From Isoetes taiwanensis (taxonomy: Eukaryota > Streptophyta > Lycopodiopsida > Isoetales > Isoetaceae): a DNA stretch of 64,000 bases. Positions 12,480 through 25,005 of the stretch are shown here, in pieces (the stretch's first letter is position 1; the number at the start of each line of letters is the position of its first letter). A program made the translations under genes and the position numbers. Below the pieces are notes generated by a model that was given only the letters and a program-made list of their open reading frames with translations, was not told the origin of the DNA and searched no databases. The stretch is from positions 2,838,494 through 2,902,493 of the forward strand of contig JAJEKV010000047.1 of the NCBI GenBank assembly GCA_021234155.1. The letters run 5' to 3'.

Positions 12480-13170
12480 GGTAATGTTCCCATTAAGATA
12501 AAATAGACCATAACATTCTAGCTAGTTCAAGAAGGTTCTAGAATGTTCTGTAAAGCTCTAGAAAGTTCTAGAATCTTCTAGAAAGTTCTAGAACATAAGA
12601 GAATCTAGATCTAAGAAAATTCTTCCAGAAAGTTCCAAATTGTTCTAATAAGTTTTAGAATGTTCTAGAATGTAGGGGAATCTACGGGAATGTAAGGAAA
12701 TCTAGGGAAATACTTCCAGAAAGTTCTAGAATATATTGAAGGTCTTAGAATGTTCTAAAAAGTTATAGAATGTAAAGGAATCCAAAAGAATTTAATAGAA
12801 TGTAAGAAAATCTTATAAAATGTAAGAGAATCTAGGAAAATATTTACAAGCCTAAGGGAATCTCTTAAAATCTGGGGGATCTAAAGGAATCTTCATAAAA
12901 TCTAAGGGAATCTAAGAAAATGTTGATGAAATCTTAGAGTATCTAAGGGAATCTTTATAGAATCTCTTTGAATCTCATGTAATGTAAGGGAACCTAGGGC
13001 AATATCATAAAATCTAAATGAATCTAAGGGGATCTTCATAGAATCTTGGAGAATCTAGGGAAATCTAATAGAATCTAGAGGGAATCTTATAAAATTTAGA
13101 GAAATGCTCACAAACCCTCTAAGAGAACCTTGGTAGATTCTTAGAGAATCTATCAAGAGATTCTTTTACA
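12480..13170. repeat. Degenerate short-word repeat region (ttctagaa / gaatctaaggg)
   Basis: About 700 bp is built from degenerate short words, first ttctagaa and gttctaga, then gaatctaaggg and aatctagggaa. No open frame is present. Related words occur near 1.4-1.55 kb and 21.63-21.78 kb. Confidence 0.75.
12526..12593. promoter_or_regulatory. Phased TTC/GAA array resembling a heat-shock element
   Basis: TTC and GAA alternate at exact 5-bp steps: TTC 12526, GAA 12531, TTC 12536, GAA 12541, TTC 12546, then two mismatched slots, then GAA 12561, TTC 12566, GAA 12571, TTC 12576, GAA 12581, TTC 12586, GAA 12591. Twelve of fourteen slots are exact. Heat-shock factors bind inverted nGAAn units at 5-bp spacing. 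Function is inferred only from the pattern; the surrounding DNA is rich in ttctagaa words, so it may be a by-product of simple-repeat growth. Confidence 0.45.
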
Positions 13171-13204
13171 AGAACTTGCACGTAGGAACATGCTAAAACT
13201 CGAA

Positions 13205-13342
<138 letters not shown>

Positions 13343-13860
13343 TTATATATATACAATTATATTGGGTGCCACAAATGTTGGCAGCGCCACAAATGGTGTA
13401 GAGATTGATGCCACAAAATGTTGGTAGAGATTGATCTCAGCCGTCCATCTCAAAGATGGACGGTCCAGACGGTGCCACCTCGTAACTCCCCAAGCATCCC
13501 TCTTATTGGTGTACCAAAATTTTGGTAGAGATTGATCTCGGCCGTCCATCTCTGAGATGAACGGCCCAGACGGTGCCACCTCGTAACACCCCAAGCATCC
13601 CCCTCATTTGGGGCTTTTAATCTGGACCATCGGATTTAGGGATTTGATCTAGGCCATCCATAAAAAAGTCAATGATATTAAATGCCACCATAAATGGCCC
13701 CTTATTTGGGGCTTTTGATCTAGGCCCTTGAATTTAGGGGTTTGATCTTGGCCGTTCATACAAAGGCCCCTTATTTAGGGCTATTGATCTCGGCCATCGA
13801 ATTTAGGGATTTGATCTTGGTCGTTAATGAAAAGGTCATTCAATTGTGGGTGGAGCTTGA

Positions 13861-16800
13861 GGTGTCATTGCTTGGGTTGGCAGGTGTGTGAGATCGATGG
13901 ATGAGATAAAGCCTTGTGAATTTAGGTTAGGGGCATTTATTATATCTAAAGGTCTATTTTAGGTCCATAAAAGGTTTGTATCGTTGATAAGGGAATTAAA
14001 TAGGAGGAGTTCGAGTGGTCTAAGTGTCGACAAGGTTGTTGCCCACGTGCCGCCTATGGAATAGGGTCGGGGGCTAGAAAGTCCGAAAGGGCTACAACAA
14101 TGGAAGGGGGATCGAAGATGCCAATTTTTATGACGTCTTGGTGATGCCCGGTGTGGCAAGGCATTTAATTGCTAATTATTGTGAATTGGCGTGAGGAGAA
14201 AGCGGGGAACACTTGGTTTTGCCTCTCTTTCCTTGTCGATTATTTGCTAGAGTGTTATTTCGAGCCACAATTAGGAGGTCCGCCATAGCCTGTCCTCTCG
14301 GAGAGTAAGGAAGGAAAAAAAAAAAGCGGATTTTTGAGCTCTTCATTCAGAGGGTTCTTCATTGTGTTAGAAATGTGAAGGCCCATTTGCATCTCGAATA
14401 TGTTAGTGTAGGTCTTCAATCACTCCGGGGTTTGGATATGGAGCCAGTAGCTTCTATGCCTTTTAAATGGTCAATTGTATGCGTAGTAGAACAAGTAAAA
14501 GCCGCCCCTCATTTCGTTTTAGAAAGCTTGAAGGCAACAACAGGTACTAAAAATTGATGTACGATTTCCTTATCTTTCTTCTTATTTATCTGTATTCACG
14601 AATAGACAAAATTTGGCTTCCATGCAGCATCATCACCAAGTTCATAGCTAATGAGCGGTGGGATTTCCGGTGTCTCTGGAGAACGGAGCCATTAGCATCC
14701 CAAGGTGGACGAATTTTGTGAGGCAAATAAATGCATTTTGTGTAGAGTAGCTTAGCCCTAATCGCATGCATCGTTTTTTTGTTAAATCAGCCATACAGAG
14801 ATTTTAGTGAAACGTTAGTTTGGGTGTCATGGAGATCGGTAATCGCATATTCGGCCGAGGTTTCCCTGCAGGAATGCTTGTAAAAAATCTCTATGTTTGC
14901 TCTGCTCTGCCCTACTTCCTGGAATGCGCGCCTTGCAGATTCCAACAAAAGGTGTGTTTAATCTTTTCACGAAACAGGGTATTTTATTAGCAAGCAATAA
15001 GCTGGCACTCGCGTCTTCATTTCCGTCGGGAGTTTTATCATTATTCTGGAGTTAGCTCAACTTAACCAGATCTAGCTACAGGAGAATATTTTCGTCTGTA
15101 AAGAGAATGGCTACACCTGGAAGGTGCTATTTACTTTACCAATTAGTTAAATGTTAAGTTGAAATTTGCATTGTTAAACCATCTTAATGTTGCAGCGGCG
15201 GAAGCCCATTTGAACCATGCTCTATATTCAGGTGGTAATCATTCTATTACGCCATCTCTGGTGTAGTTACTGAACCTAATAACAGGTGTAGTTCAGGAAT
15301 CATGGGGAAATTTCTTACTAGCAAAAAGGAAACACTAGACAAAATTGACGGTAAGCAGCATATTTATGCTTTTTCATTCTCATCAGTGCTTTAGATCCAG
15401 GTTAAAGAACACAAAGTTTAAGCATCTTTGACAGTTTTGTGAATTTGTATATAAATCAAATTTTTGCCATTCAGGAATAGATTTTGTTTAATAACTGAGA
15501 TACCTTAAAGCGAAAGCATATTATGCGCCCTTTAGCTGCGTCTTCACCTACCGGTCTCTAAAGCGGTAGTTTTAGATAGATCAACCCGGTCTTCAAAGCG
15601 ATTACGCAACATGTAGGGAACTATGCAACCCGTCTGAATTTTCGTTGGTGTTTTGTTATTGCGGATGCATCGTGGAGCTTTTGAAAGGAGTTCTTGTTTG
15701 GAGCTATGCAAGCGGTTTGGAATTTTGTGGATATGTGCCCTTCAATCGGGCCTCATCATGCCAATCTCACATGTACCACTAACCGTGAATTGAGAAGGTC
15801 AACCGCGATATGCCAAGGATGATGTTGTCGACCCAATTGCATGTGACGGGCGAATAATTTTTGCACGGCTTCATTCCCTGTCTGGTGGATTTTTGCGGAA
15901 TGCATTTATTGAAGATGAGTCGCATCATTATATCGAAAAACCTTCATACCAAATTAGATGGGTGAATAATATACTTCTACATCTTTTGCTAGGTATGATG
16001 TTATGAATGGACTTTGCTACTAATTTATGCGTTATGTTCATGATCTGAGGCGGGACATGCAAATGCACCTTTAAAGGCAATCGCGAGCAAATGGTTTATG
16101 AATACCTCAGGCAAGGTTAGATGAATTATCTATTATATAGGATAATAGGGCTTTGGAGGATCCAAAGCGTGAAAATGATGTGAATACTTTCCCACAAAGA
16201 AGTGAGATTTCATTTATCTGGACCTTCTTGGTGAAAAACATTTGATGCTAGGTTTAACATTGAAGAAGGAGAAATCTTTAGTTAAGATCTACCACAAATT
16301 AAGCAAATCGGTGGCTGGTTGAATGTAACGGGTATGGAGACAAACATAGGGTGTATCAAATGATATTAGAGAATTGCGATTATTGTTAGAGGATTGCGGT
16401 CATTACCTTTTGCTTCTCGGGTTGCATACATGCATCTTTGGATCTGCATTCTTTGTTGTTTATTATCTTCGTTAGCACGGGTTGGAAATATAGTTAGAAT
16501 CAAGGCCCACGTAACTCTTGATTATGCTATATACAAAGAAAGAACATTGTGAATTATCACCCAACATGGTATATGAGTTTGAGTGTATCATGGTCGGGAC
16601 AAATAAGCTCCATCGAGAGTTATGTTGAGTGTAGATTATAGCGTTTCTTTTCTAACCGGTAGAGGCATCCAATAGCTCTACTCCACTAGGATTTATTTTG
16701 CACTCGTGCGCCACATATTGTCTTTCATGTGGACATCCGGCGTCCATGATGTCTTTAACATGGAGTTTGAGCGGTTGCATGTTAAAATTTTGAAGCTACT

Positions 16801-17528
16801 AAACAACGTTAAGCTGGATTAGAAAGTCAACTTTGTTAATTTCCCTTACTTACGGGACCTTTCTTCAACTAACATGTTACTAATGCCCGGCATGCAACCC
16901 GGCCTTAATGCCGTAAACATCCTTTGTATGGCATCTCCATTTCTAGTTTCTTTGGATCACGAGTTCCGTGAGCCCAAATATCTTTGGAGCTTATGGCGAT
17001 TGATTGATTGGCCGTCACCACAAAGACATGGCTTGGTCAGCTCTAAAACTGAATTTCTCGGTTACCAACGCCGAACTTTATGCTATTCTTGGCGGTAAGG
17101 GTCTGCTTAATCTATTTGTGGATTGTCCCATCCTTTCCCTATTGGCATAGCTTTAAGTTCATTAGGCGAGCTATTTGGTTTTGCCTTTGTGCGAACGGCA
17201 CCGGCGAGTTTGCATTTTGCAAGTCTAGACATCTCTCGATGTTGTAAAGGCTGGCTATTTTTCCATATTCTGGAATGTGTTCCCTTGCCTTTGTGGTAGC
17301 GGGTATTTACAAATGCCCTTATGATTCCAATCATTGATTGTCTAGGTTTTGATGGTTAGTTAAATTCTATCAGGTCTATGTATCATGCTTGTCAGTGTGT
17401 AAATCATGCTTTCAAACGTGCCTTAAATGTATTTCACAAATCCATTAAGTGCGAAGACTTAGTGTCTCTAATGGTAGACATAGAAGTGACCGTTTGCTTG
17501 CCCTAACAAAGCCCTAGACTTTTTAGTC
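13861..17528. other. Largely unreadable region with faint receptor-kinase-like traces
   Basis: No intact gene is present. Around 16080-16140 a plus-strand frame reads KGNREQMVYEYLRQG, recalling the VYEYMxxG hinge of plant receptor kinases, and near 16270 another frame gives VKIYHKLSKSVAG. The pieces are short and interrupted, so a receptor-kinase relic is only a weak possibility. Confidence 0.25.
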
Positions 17529-17559
17529 ATGGTTTGTTCTCTAGAATGTTTTTACCTCG

Positions 17560-17830
17560 AGGCGTCACCTTTGGTACATGGCGTTGTGACTACTTATGGT
17601 AAATGTGGAATTAAGAAGGAAACACAGGGAATATTTGACAAGGCTGCCCAAGCAAAATGCGGTCTCATGGACCATCAATGGTTAGTAATTATGCCCTCCG
17701 AAACCATTGCGAAGAGATGCTCAAGGTTTCTAGAGAAATGGAGCTCAACGGCAACATCTTAACTGCATAAATCATATGCTTGGATGCATTGGATGGTTCC
17801 GTGAGGGCACAAATTTGATGTTCAACTTGC
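17560..17830 (+). pseudogene. Possible pentatricopeptide-repeat (PPR) gene remnant
   Basis: The plus strand reads VVTTYGKCGIKKETQGIFDK, close to the PPR consensus for a repeat start (LxxMYAKCGxIxEAxxVFDx). In a shifted frame it continues NSYALRNHCEEMLKVSREME and LNGNIL, again like the next PPR repeat. PPR proteins bind organellar RNA. Stops and a frameshift break it, and no organelle targeting region or further repeats were read with confidence. Confidence 0.4.
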
Positions 17831-17989
17831 AATTTGACACCGGTGGAATGTTATGCATGATCTTGCTTACTATCTACCAAATACATCTTGATCTAGAAAG
17901 AGGCGGCGATAATCCTTTATCTGGTGACCTTTTTAGTTTAGCATTTGAAACGTTTGAGGATTTTGGAAGAAGTTTTTGCTAAATGTTGT

Positions 17990-20900
17990 GTATACATAGT
18001 GTACGAAATATTTATGTAAATAGAATTAGCATACTTATAATATCATGATGGAATGTAAATCTGTTCATTAACATCTAGTCTGCCAAAGTGGGCAATGTTT
18101 ACTAGCAGCCAATGCAACTTTTTGCCACCGGCCTAGCTTTATGTATACTCGAGCCAATTTGGATTGCAAGCAGCCACCTCTGCATGAAGTAAAACCCGGT
18201 CACGACGGTTTACCTCAGCCATGTCATATGACACGAAAAAATGAGAATGGTATAGTAATTACGATAATTGCTCTGAGAGGACAATGCACTCTTGGATTTG
18301 AAAGGCGATTAGACAGCTCCCAAACTTTTAATTATAGCCTCAATTAAGATGTGCTTAATGGCCTGTGATGACTTATTAGTAGTAAAAATCGCTCTTACAC
18401 ACTATTACTCCCAAATGGGCAAGAAGATATTGTGCAGCCATATCCAAGCCACTAGTGATTTCTTTGTGTATTTTATCCATGGAATCTGATGGTCTTTTGC
18501 ACAGTTTGCAGGAGCACACTGTTTTTCTGATGATGAAACAATAGTCCTTTCTTGGCCATTCAGAAACTTCTGAGTATGATGGATCTTCGGTGCTGCATTT
18601 TCAAGCTTTTTGAAGCTATTCTAGTTATAAGGTAGGAAGCAATGAAATAGAGATGTGTGATCTTTTATGAATTGACAGTTGAAGATATTGTTTGATGGAA
18701 TACTAGTGCAAGGGTATGAGCAGCACAATCAAGACTTACGTTCTGTTGATGATACCCAAGACTTAGGCATAGTAAGTTACGTTCTTGAGTATCTTGAAGC
18801 ATCTGGTTTATGCATTGATTTGACATGCCAAGACCAAGTCAAAATGAATGAGGCATATTTCACGAACATCGATTACACAAATGATTTATTTATTGCTTGG
18901 TTACAGTTATCTCGATATTTATTCCTATGTCACTCTAGTGCATGCAGATAGGTGGTCGTGTTTATTATTTGAGCAGCGGTTGAGCGTCTTGTGACATTTT
19001 CCTTGTTGAACATGTCATATTCTTATATGGGTGGGAGCGGTTGTGAAGTCATGATATGGATTCAATGGCCATGTTCTAAGATCACTTTATAATAGATGAA
19101 AAGTAACTTGTCCTTTGCTCAAAGCTAGTGTTAGATAAGTGCATGCTGCGAATGGAGTTTAATATAGCAAAGAGATTGTAGCATTAGGGCAATGTTTATT
19201 TTTCATAGTCATTCATTTTGCAGATTGCAGACCCAATGCAAAGCCAGTGCAGACCTAATGCAATGGCATGGTTTCACTTTAAAAGGTGAGTTACAAATTA
19301 CCTCAGGAACAAGGTTGACAATGGATAAATGTTTAAGCATTTTCAAATGTCCTCTTTGATTCGATAACTTTTTATGTGTTTAGAGTTGATGATACAATCT
19401 CTATCAGTTAAATTCAAAATTCTATCAGAGTCAACCCTTCTAAATTGAGACAATCAATCGGACTTACAATTCTATGTTTGGACTTATGATTTGACAAACT
19501 TGAGGTTCTATATCTTGGATACATCACAATTTCCTTATATCTTAGATACATCGCAATTGAGGTTTAAAATTTGCCACAATATAGTAAGCATGCAAAACGC
19601 ATTGTTACTTGCAAAAAATATTCTTGCCTCCCACCAAATCTTTGGTATAAATAGACAAGTTTATATAGATCCGAAGTGTGGATACACATGGTATTTTATC
19701 GGCTATCTCTCGTTTTTGTTTCTAGCAATGCAACTAAATCTGAATAGAACTCTATGGGGATAGCCACTAAATGCACTTATGGTGTCTATTGTGGGAATCA
19801 CTTTAATTTAATTGATCTAAAGAACGCCATGGAAAGATGGTTGCTAAAGGAAGCACAAAACTTGGCTGTTTTTAACTTGGCTTATATGTTTTCATGGCAA
19901 GAAGACCCACATCTAATTTCGGCATAGCTTTGAAGACAAAAAAAAATGTAGGCTCTTGAAGTTTATGTCCGGACATCAAAGTTGGTGATTCACTAATCCA
20001 CCAGCCTGTAAAAAGGTATAATGTTCTCGCAGAGAGAAGCCCTTCAAGATGGCCTTTTTGCAACTATCGAGTCTCCCTTGAATTTTTAGCAATTGCAAGG
20101 GCTCTCATGGTGGTTTTGTTGTGGTACGCTTGACTTAACTTTGGAAATCAAGCTTGTGTACAAACCCTGCAGCTCTTTTGATGTGCGCAAAAAAGAACTT
20201 TATTTTAGTTTTGACATTGAATGTCATGAATTGTACACAATGCGATTATTGGAATAATACGGGTGGTGCAAAACAAAAGAAAAGATTTTCTTTTTAGTCT
20301 TAAATAACGAGAAAAAGAGCTAGCTTAAAAGCATATAATAACTTACGTTCTTGATTTGAGTAACTTCATGTATTAGCATGAAAGATAGCTGCACCTTGCT
20401 AGAGTGGTTCAAATAAGTCAAATAATAACGAGTCCTTGATTGCAAGGTTATTTGTGGATTTTTGTGCATTGTTTGTGTAGGGTTTGTGCTGTGCAGAAGT
20501 ACCCTTATTTTAATCAAATTAGTATTAGCAAGCATGTCTACTATAGGGTTTGCTCTTCATATTATTGATGGTTGGGTGGCCATTAAATATATGTACTTTC
20601 GAATGTGCTACAATAATCTCTGTGGTTCTTGCTAATGCTTTTGGGTTTATCATAGAGATTGAGACATTGTTACCATAGAGATTCAAAGTATATGTCTTTT
20701 GAGAACACCAATGTATATTATGTTGCGACTTTTAAGTAAACTTTCCTAAACTTCTCGTCCCCAATATTCTATATGCTTTTGAATTAGGAATCGAATGGCT
20801 ATTAGGCGAGGGATTTAATTGAAAACTTTGTGACTTTGGTCTAGATGCATACTCCCATTTGTCGGGACAATTGAGATAATTGAGAAGGTAAAATTTAAAA

Positions 20901-21076
20901 GACACACTTTTGGATTCACCCCGATAGCAATAAATTAAGTGGATTATGATATTCGATGTAAGCAAATAGAATTTTGAGATTTACCAATGATTACTTGTTA
21001 TAGATTGTTAAATGACTAGTAGACAATTATATAAATCTATATATGGCATTGTTGATCAATCCAACTTCCACTATTA
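17990..21076. other. Intergenic DNA; one unrecognised possible exon
   Basis: At 18679-18951 (+) a frame follows an ag acceptor-like site and reads ILFDGILVQGYEQHNQDLRS, then DLGIVSYVLEYLEASGLCID. It looks protein-like but I do not recognise it. The rest has only short frames. Confidence 0.25.
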
Positions 21077-21597
21077 TATTGACTTCTTGAACTTAATTTT
21101 TGACACTCAACTTTGAATCTTGACCTATTTAAGCTCAAAATTCACTTTTCGGATGACAATTGCGGAATAATTTGAGAATTTGGTGACAATACTACAAGAT
21201 CTTGAGAATAATTTGAAAATTTGCGACAATCTCGCCAATAACTTCTTTGACCATGTTCTCCCTTGAAAGTTGGTAATAAAAGGTCTTAGCTCTTAAGTTG
21301 AGGTTCCGCATTGCGAAACTTAAAATGTGCGGGGCGTATTGACTTCTTCTAACTTAATTTTTGACACTCAACTTTAGATCTTGATCTATTTAAGCTCAAA
21401 TTTCACTTTCACAATATTTTGAGAATTTGGTGACAATACTACGACGTCTTGAGAATAAGTTGAAAATTTGGCGACAATCTTGCCAATAACCGTTAGCCAT
21501 GTGCTCCCTTGATAGTTGGTAGTAAAAAGGTGTTAGCCCTTGAGTTGAGGTTCTGCATTGCTAGAAACTTGAAACGTGTAGGACGTATTTTGGCATT
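21077..21597. repeat. Diverged 260-bp tandem duplication
   Basis: Copy 1 spans about 21077-21336 and copy 2 about 21337-21597. Both run from tattgacttcttctaactt-like sequence through ttttgacactcaacttt, tttgagaatttggtgacaat and ttgaggttc. Substitutions and small indels separate them, so the duplication is old. Confidence 0.85.
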
Positions 21598-22960
21598 GTT
21601 TTGTAGGGGATCTTAAGGGAGGGTGTGGTTTGCAATGATTTTTTGAATAATCTTAAGGAATACTCCAGTAGCTTGGGGAATGTTAATATATCTCTAGAAA
21701 CTCTCGAAGAATCTTAAAGAATATTCCCAAAATATTGGATAGTCTTAATGGAATGCTGATAAACTTAAAAATCTTATAGAAACTTACGTACGTACATTCG
21801 TCTCCGTACACCCCTTATAGTACACATACTTGTATATATATATATATATTAACATGTATAAGATGTATATAGATATATATATACATAAAATATGTAGTCC
21901 AGGAGTATAAGTTTATATCGTGCAAAATCTCGTGGGGTCTTTTTTAGTTCAAAAAGTTCTAAAATAGTTCTAAATTCTCTGACCTTGTAATGCAATGTTA
22001 GAGCATAAATTAGTCGAATCCCGTTGTTATTTTTACTTTTTTTTCTCTACACACATGCTAACTTCACTTTAGGCAGCTCAAAAACTGCTTCTAAAGGCAA
22101 AGGACCCCAAAATGTTATGGAGACACATGTGTTCAACGAGAAGGAAACTACGTAGTTTGTCCATAGGGGTGCGAGGAGTAGCAACCCCTCAAAAGTTTAC
22201 CTATTTCTTTGCAAACAGACAAAAAAAAGCAAGATAGACAAATACTTCTCTGTGGAGAAATGTGCGGATGGCATGCTTACTTTCTGAGATGATGGAATTG
22301 TCTTTGAAGACTCTCAACATTGACAAGGAGCTTGACTATCTTCTCAACATCACTATATTGTGGATTGGTATTGTGCAAGCCCAAAGACCGCGATGAATAC
22401 ATCTCCGAGAACAACAAAGAAGGCCATGTAATCCACGAGCTTCACTACTTCAACTTCTGTTTCCTCGGTATAAATTTATACGGCATCGTCAGTTGGAACT
22501 TCAACTAACTGCATGATTTCGTGGATGTATTATCATTTGTAATACCATATGATGCAAAAACAATAATTTTTCATTCAAACAGTTTGTTCAACTGTCTCCC
22601 AATGTCTTTTAAGGTCAATTAGGATGTTTAGCCAAAATGGTTGTGAAATAACAAATTTTTTGTCTTCTATAACAGCCAATATAAACGTTCTAAGGGATAA
22701 GATACAAAAGCGTCTAATTTTTTCATATGAGTTTGCCCCATAATAAATCTTTGGCTTTCGTAGTGGTCCTTTTCCCCTCTAAAATGAGATATTTTTCTTT
22801 GTTGTTCTTCTCCTTAATGTTAAGTCTTCCTAAAATGTCTGTTTTCATGAGCAGTTTTATAAATCTTTAGACACAAGATAGTAAAAGAGTCCTTTTTAGG
22901 GGTATTTTAGAATTTTGTAAATTTTTAGAAGGAATCTTTCAAACGCACTTCTTAAATAAG
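21598..22960. other. Intergenic DNA with short-word repeats, no recognised gene
   Basis: Gaatctta-type degenerate words run to about 21780, then a short (ta)n tract near 21835. No gene was recognised in the remainder. Confidence 0.35.
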
Positions 22961-23005
22961 TGCGTTTCATTTTAAACCTTGTTAACTGAAAAAAAAAGGG
23001 AAAAA

Positions 23006-23118
23006 CTAACAAATATCAAGGTCTTTTGCCATGTCATAAAGGTCCAGTAGCTCTTTCCTTAACCTGTCATAATCTTGAAGATACATACCAAGTTTTATAA
23101 CTGGTAGATTCAAAAGCT
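23006..23118 (-). pseudogene. C-terminal end of the minus-strand LINE ORF, separated by a nested insertion
   Basis: The minus strand reads NLPVIKLGMYLQDYDRLRKE and LLDLYDMAKDLDIC, then stop at 23006-23008. The block continues the frame that breaks off at about 25006 (HALLHCLAFDYL), once the intervening plus-strand element is removed. The short segment ggtagattcaaaagct here (23103-23118) is repeated at the other side of the insert. Confidence 0.7.
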
Positions 23119-25005
23119 CGTGAAAAGAATCGCAGCTGATATCATGTTGTGCCCTTCCATTTGGCGGAAGCGGATGTCGCGAGCCCCTCACACAGGCGGG
23201 CTTTTCGACCCCGCCACTCAGCGATTGACCATATCTTTCTTTGCGGGCGATCGATTGAAGACAGTAGGAATCACCCAATTTGGACTTGTATTGCTGCTTT
23301 GTGGACTTCGCAAAGGCTTTTGATCTGGTCCCGGGGAAAAGTTGTGGGCTAGATCTGCGTCAAACTGGGGCTCCATTGCCGTCGCGAGAATGCCATATCT
23401 GAGGTTGTATGAGAGTTGTTTTGGCGGGATCGCGATCGGCCAGGGCCAAGCATTTACCAAGAGTATCGGTCCCGGCGTGGTTGCCCCCTCTCTCGACACA
23501 CTTTTGGCCTCTACATTGATCGGTTAGAGCCCCGCCTTCGAGCATGGGGATGGCATACATCTTTTGCACCGGTCATCCGCCCGGCTCATCTATCACGGAC
23601 GATGTTGGCCCTGGCCGCCCACACCCGGAGATATGCGATCTCACCCGGATGCCCTAGACACATTTTGTCGCTCTGCACATGCTTGCGTCAATCTGCCAAG
23701 ACCGGGTGGTTCTCATATCCTCTTCCACGTCACCCCATGCCTCCTGCGCACTCATATATCGGGGATGGCCTGTACGCCACCGCCCCACCTAAAAAAAGTA
23801 CCTAGGGGTGGAGTTCCCCTCCTCGCCTCTGTTGGGAGGCGTCTATCCGCTATGGGTGGCAGTGGGAAAGCGCTTTATGCAATGCGAACAACAAATCACC
23901 AGCGAGCTATATGATTGGGGCCATCACACATCCATTCTCGCACCGGTCGAAAGCTTTGCCCTTCATGCGGGTCGGGTTTGGGGCGGTCGTCTCCTTTGAC
24001 GACTGGAATGACTTGGAGCAGGTGTGCGTAGGCATTTTGGCACGGGCACTTGGGTGAAACCTTGATCCCCTATCGATTACTACTTAGGAAACTTGATTCT
24101 TGCTGCCGGCCCCTTGATAGACACATCGCCTATTTTTGAGAAAGTGGTTACTATGGGTGATGCTTTCGGCTCCGCGCGACTTTACACCGTGGCCATGAGT
24201 CCTTGGCCGCTTAGGGCCCGCTGGAGGGGTAAGAGAGATCGGGTTCGCCCGATGGAACGTCGCAGAGCACCTGAATCTTGTCTGGTGGGCGCAATGGGCC
24301 GATCGTGGCGACCTGCGGGGAGTACCTAGATGCTTGTTTCCTTGGCAAGCTCACGGGACCCCATTGCTCTAGAGCAGTCAAAAATGGCCCATTACAAGGA
24401 GCACATCAACCCGTGTTAGCGGGGCCGCTCCTCTACCACCGTTCCCGGCCGCCTGAAAAGCGCAGCTCATTGCCTCCATTCGCGACAGTGCCCACCATCT
24501 TCGCGTCGAGGCAGGCGGGTGGATTGGGGAGCCCCGCCCGGGGCAGGCTCTGTCGGTCTTTGTCAAGCGGGTGCGCGTTGAGGATGAGTCTCACACTTTC
24601 GAGTTGCCCGGCGTTCATCCGGTCGGGCGATATCGCCTCCTTTAGTGCGGCTGGGCGTGCCCTTGCATTTGCTGATGAACACACCGTCAGTACGTGCCCT
24701 GGGGTCATACATCCAGGAGGTACTGGACCTGCGAGGTCACCTTTGCCCCCGCCTGGCTGTCCGCTGACTAGGCACTACGGGGGTGGTGCATGACTGTATA
24801 TATTGGGATGTTTCTGCATTTTATATGATTAGCAAAGTTTGTCAGCAGGCTGATTGCTGCCACGGTTTTTCCCTCGAAAACCCTTCGGGGCGGGGGTTTT
24901 TTAATCCGGGCAGTAATCCGCTTGCTGCGTTTTTGTATTGGGTCCCATAGACCGATTGGTCTCCGTGGACGATAAAAGTAACTTCCTTCCTTCCTTCCTT
25001 CCTTA
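23119..25005 (+). mobile_element. LINE-X copy 1: 5'-truncated, decayed non-LTR retrotransposon inserted in another LINE
   Basis: GC-rich sequence on the plus strand contains broken reverse-transcriptase motifs in different frames: RAFRPRHSAIDHIF (domain 2), CCFVDFAKAFDLV (motif A) near 23293, CPLSRHTFGLYID (domain B) near 23490, then a RHI-F-KVVTMGDAFGSARLY block near 24140, and VEDESH near 24570 from the C-terminal zinc region. It ends with a stem-loop (24838-24930), the tail box cccatagaccgattggtctc (24953-24972) and a ttcc microsatellite. Frameshifts throughout mean it is dead. It is flanked by ggtagattcaaaagct (left) and ggtagtcaaaagct (right), an apparent target-site duplication. Confidence 0.85.
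24838..25005 (+). other. LINE-X 3' end: stem-loop, tail box and (TTCC)n
   Basis: Arms cagcaggctgattgctgcc and gggcagtaatccgcttgctg can pair around an inner hairpin containing gaaaacccttcggggcgggg and a T-run. About 20 nt later comes gggtcccatagaccgattgg and tctccgtggacgataaaa, then ttcc repeated about five times (24983-25003). The same order of parts recurs in other copies in this window, which marks it as the 3' recognition end of the family. Confidence 0.75.

Noticed and set aside
24842-25005. C-terminal end of the minus-strand RT frame (RKEGRKEVTFIVHGDQS and onward)
   Set aside because: It is antisense of the nested LINE-X tail and ttcc repeat; the true C-terminus is at 23006-23118.
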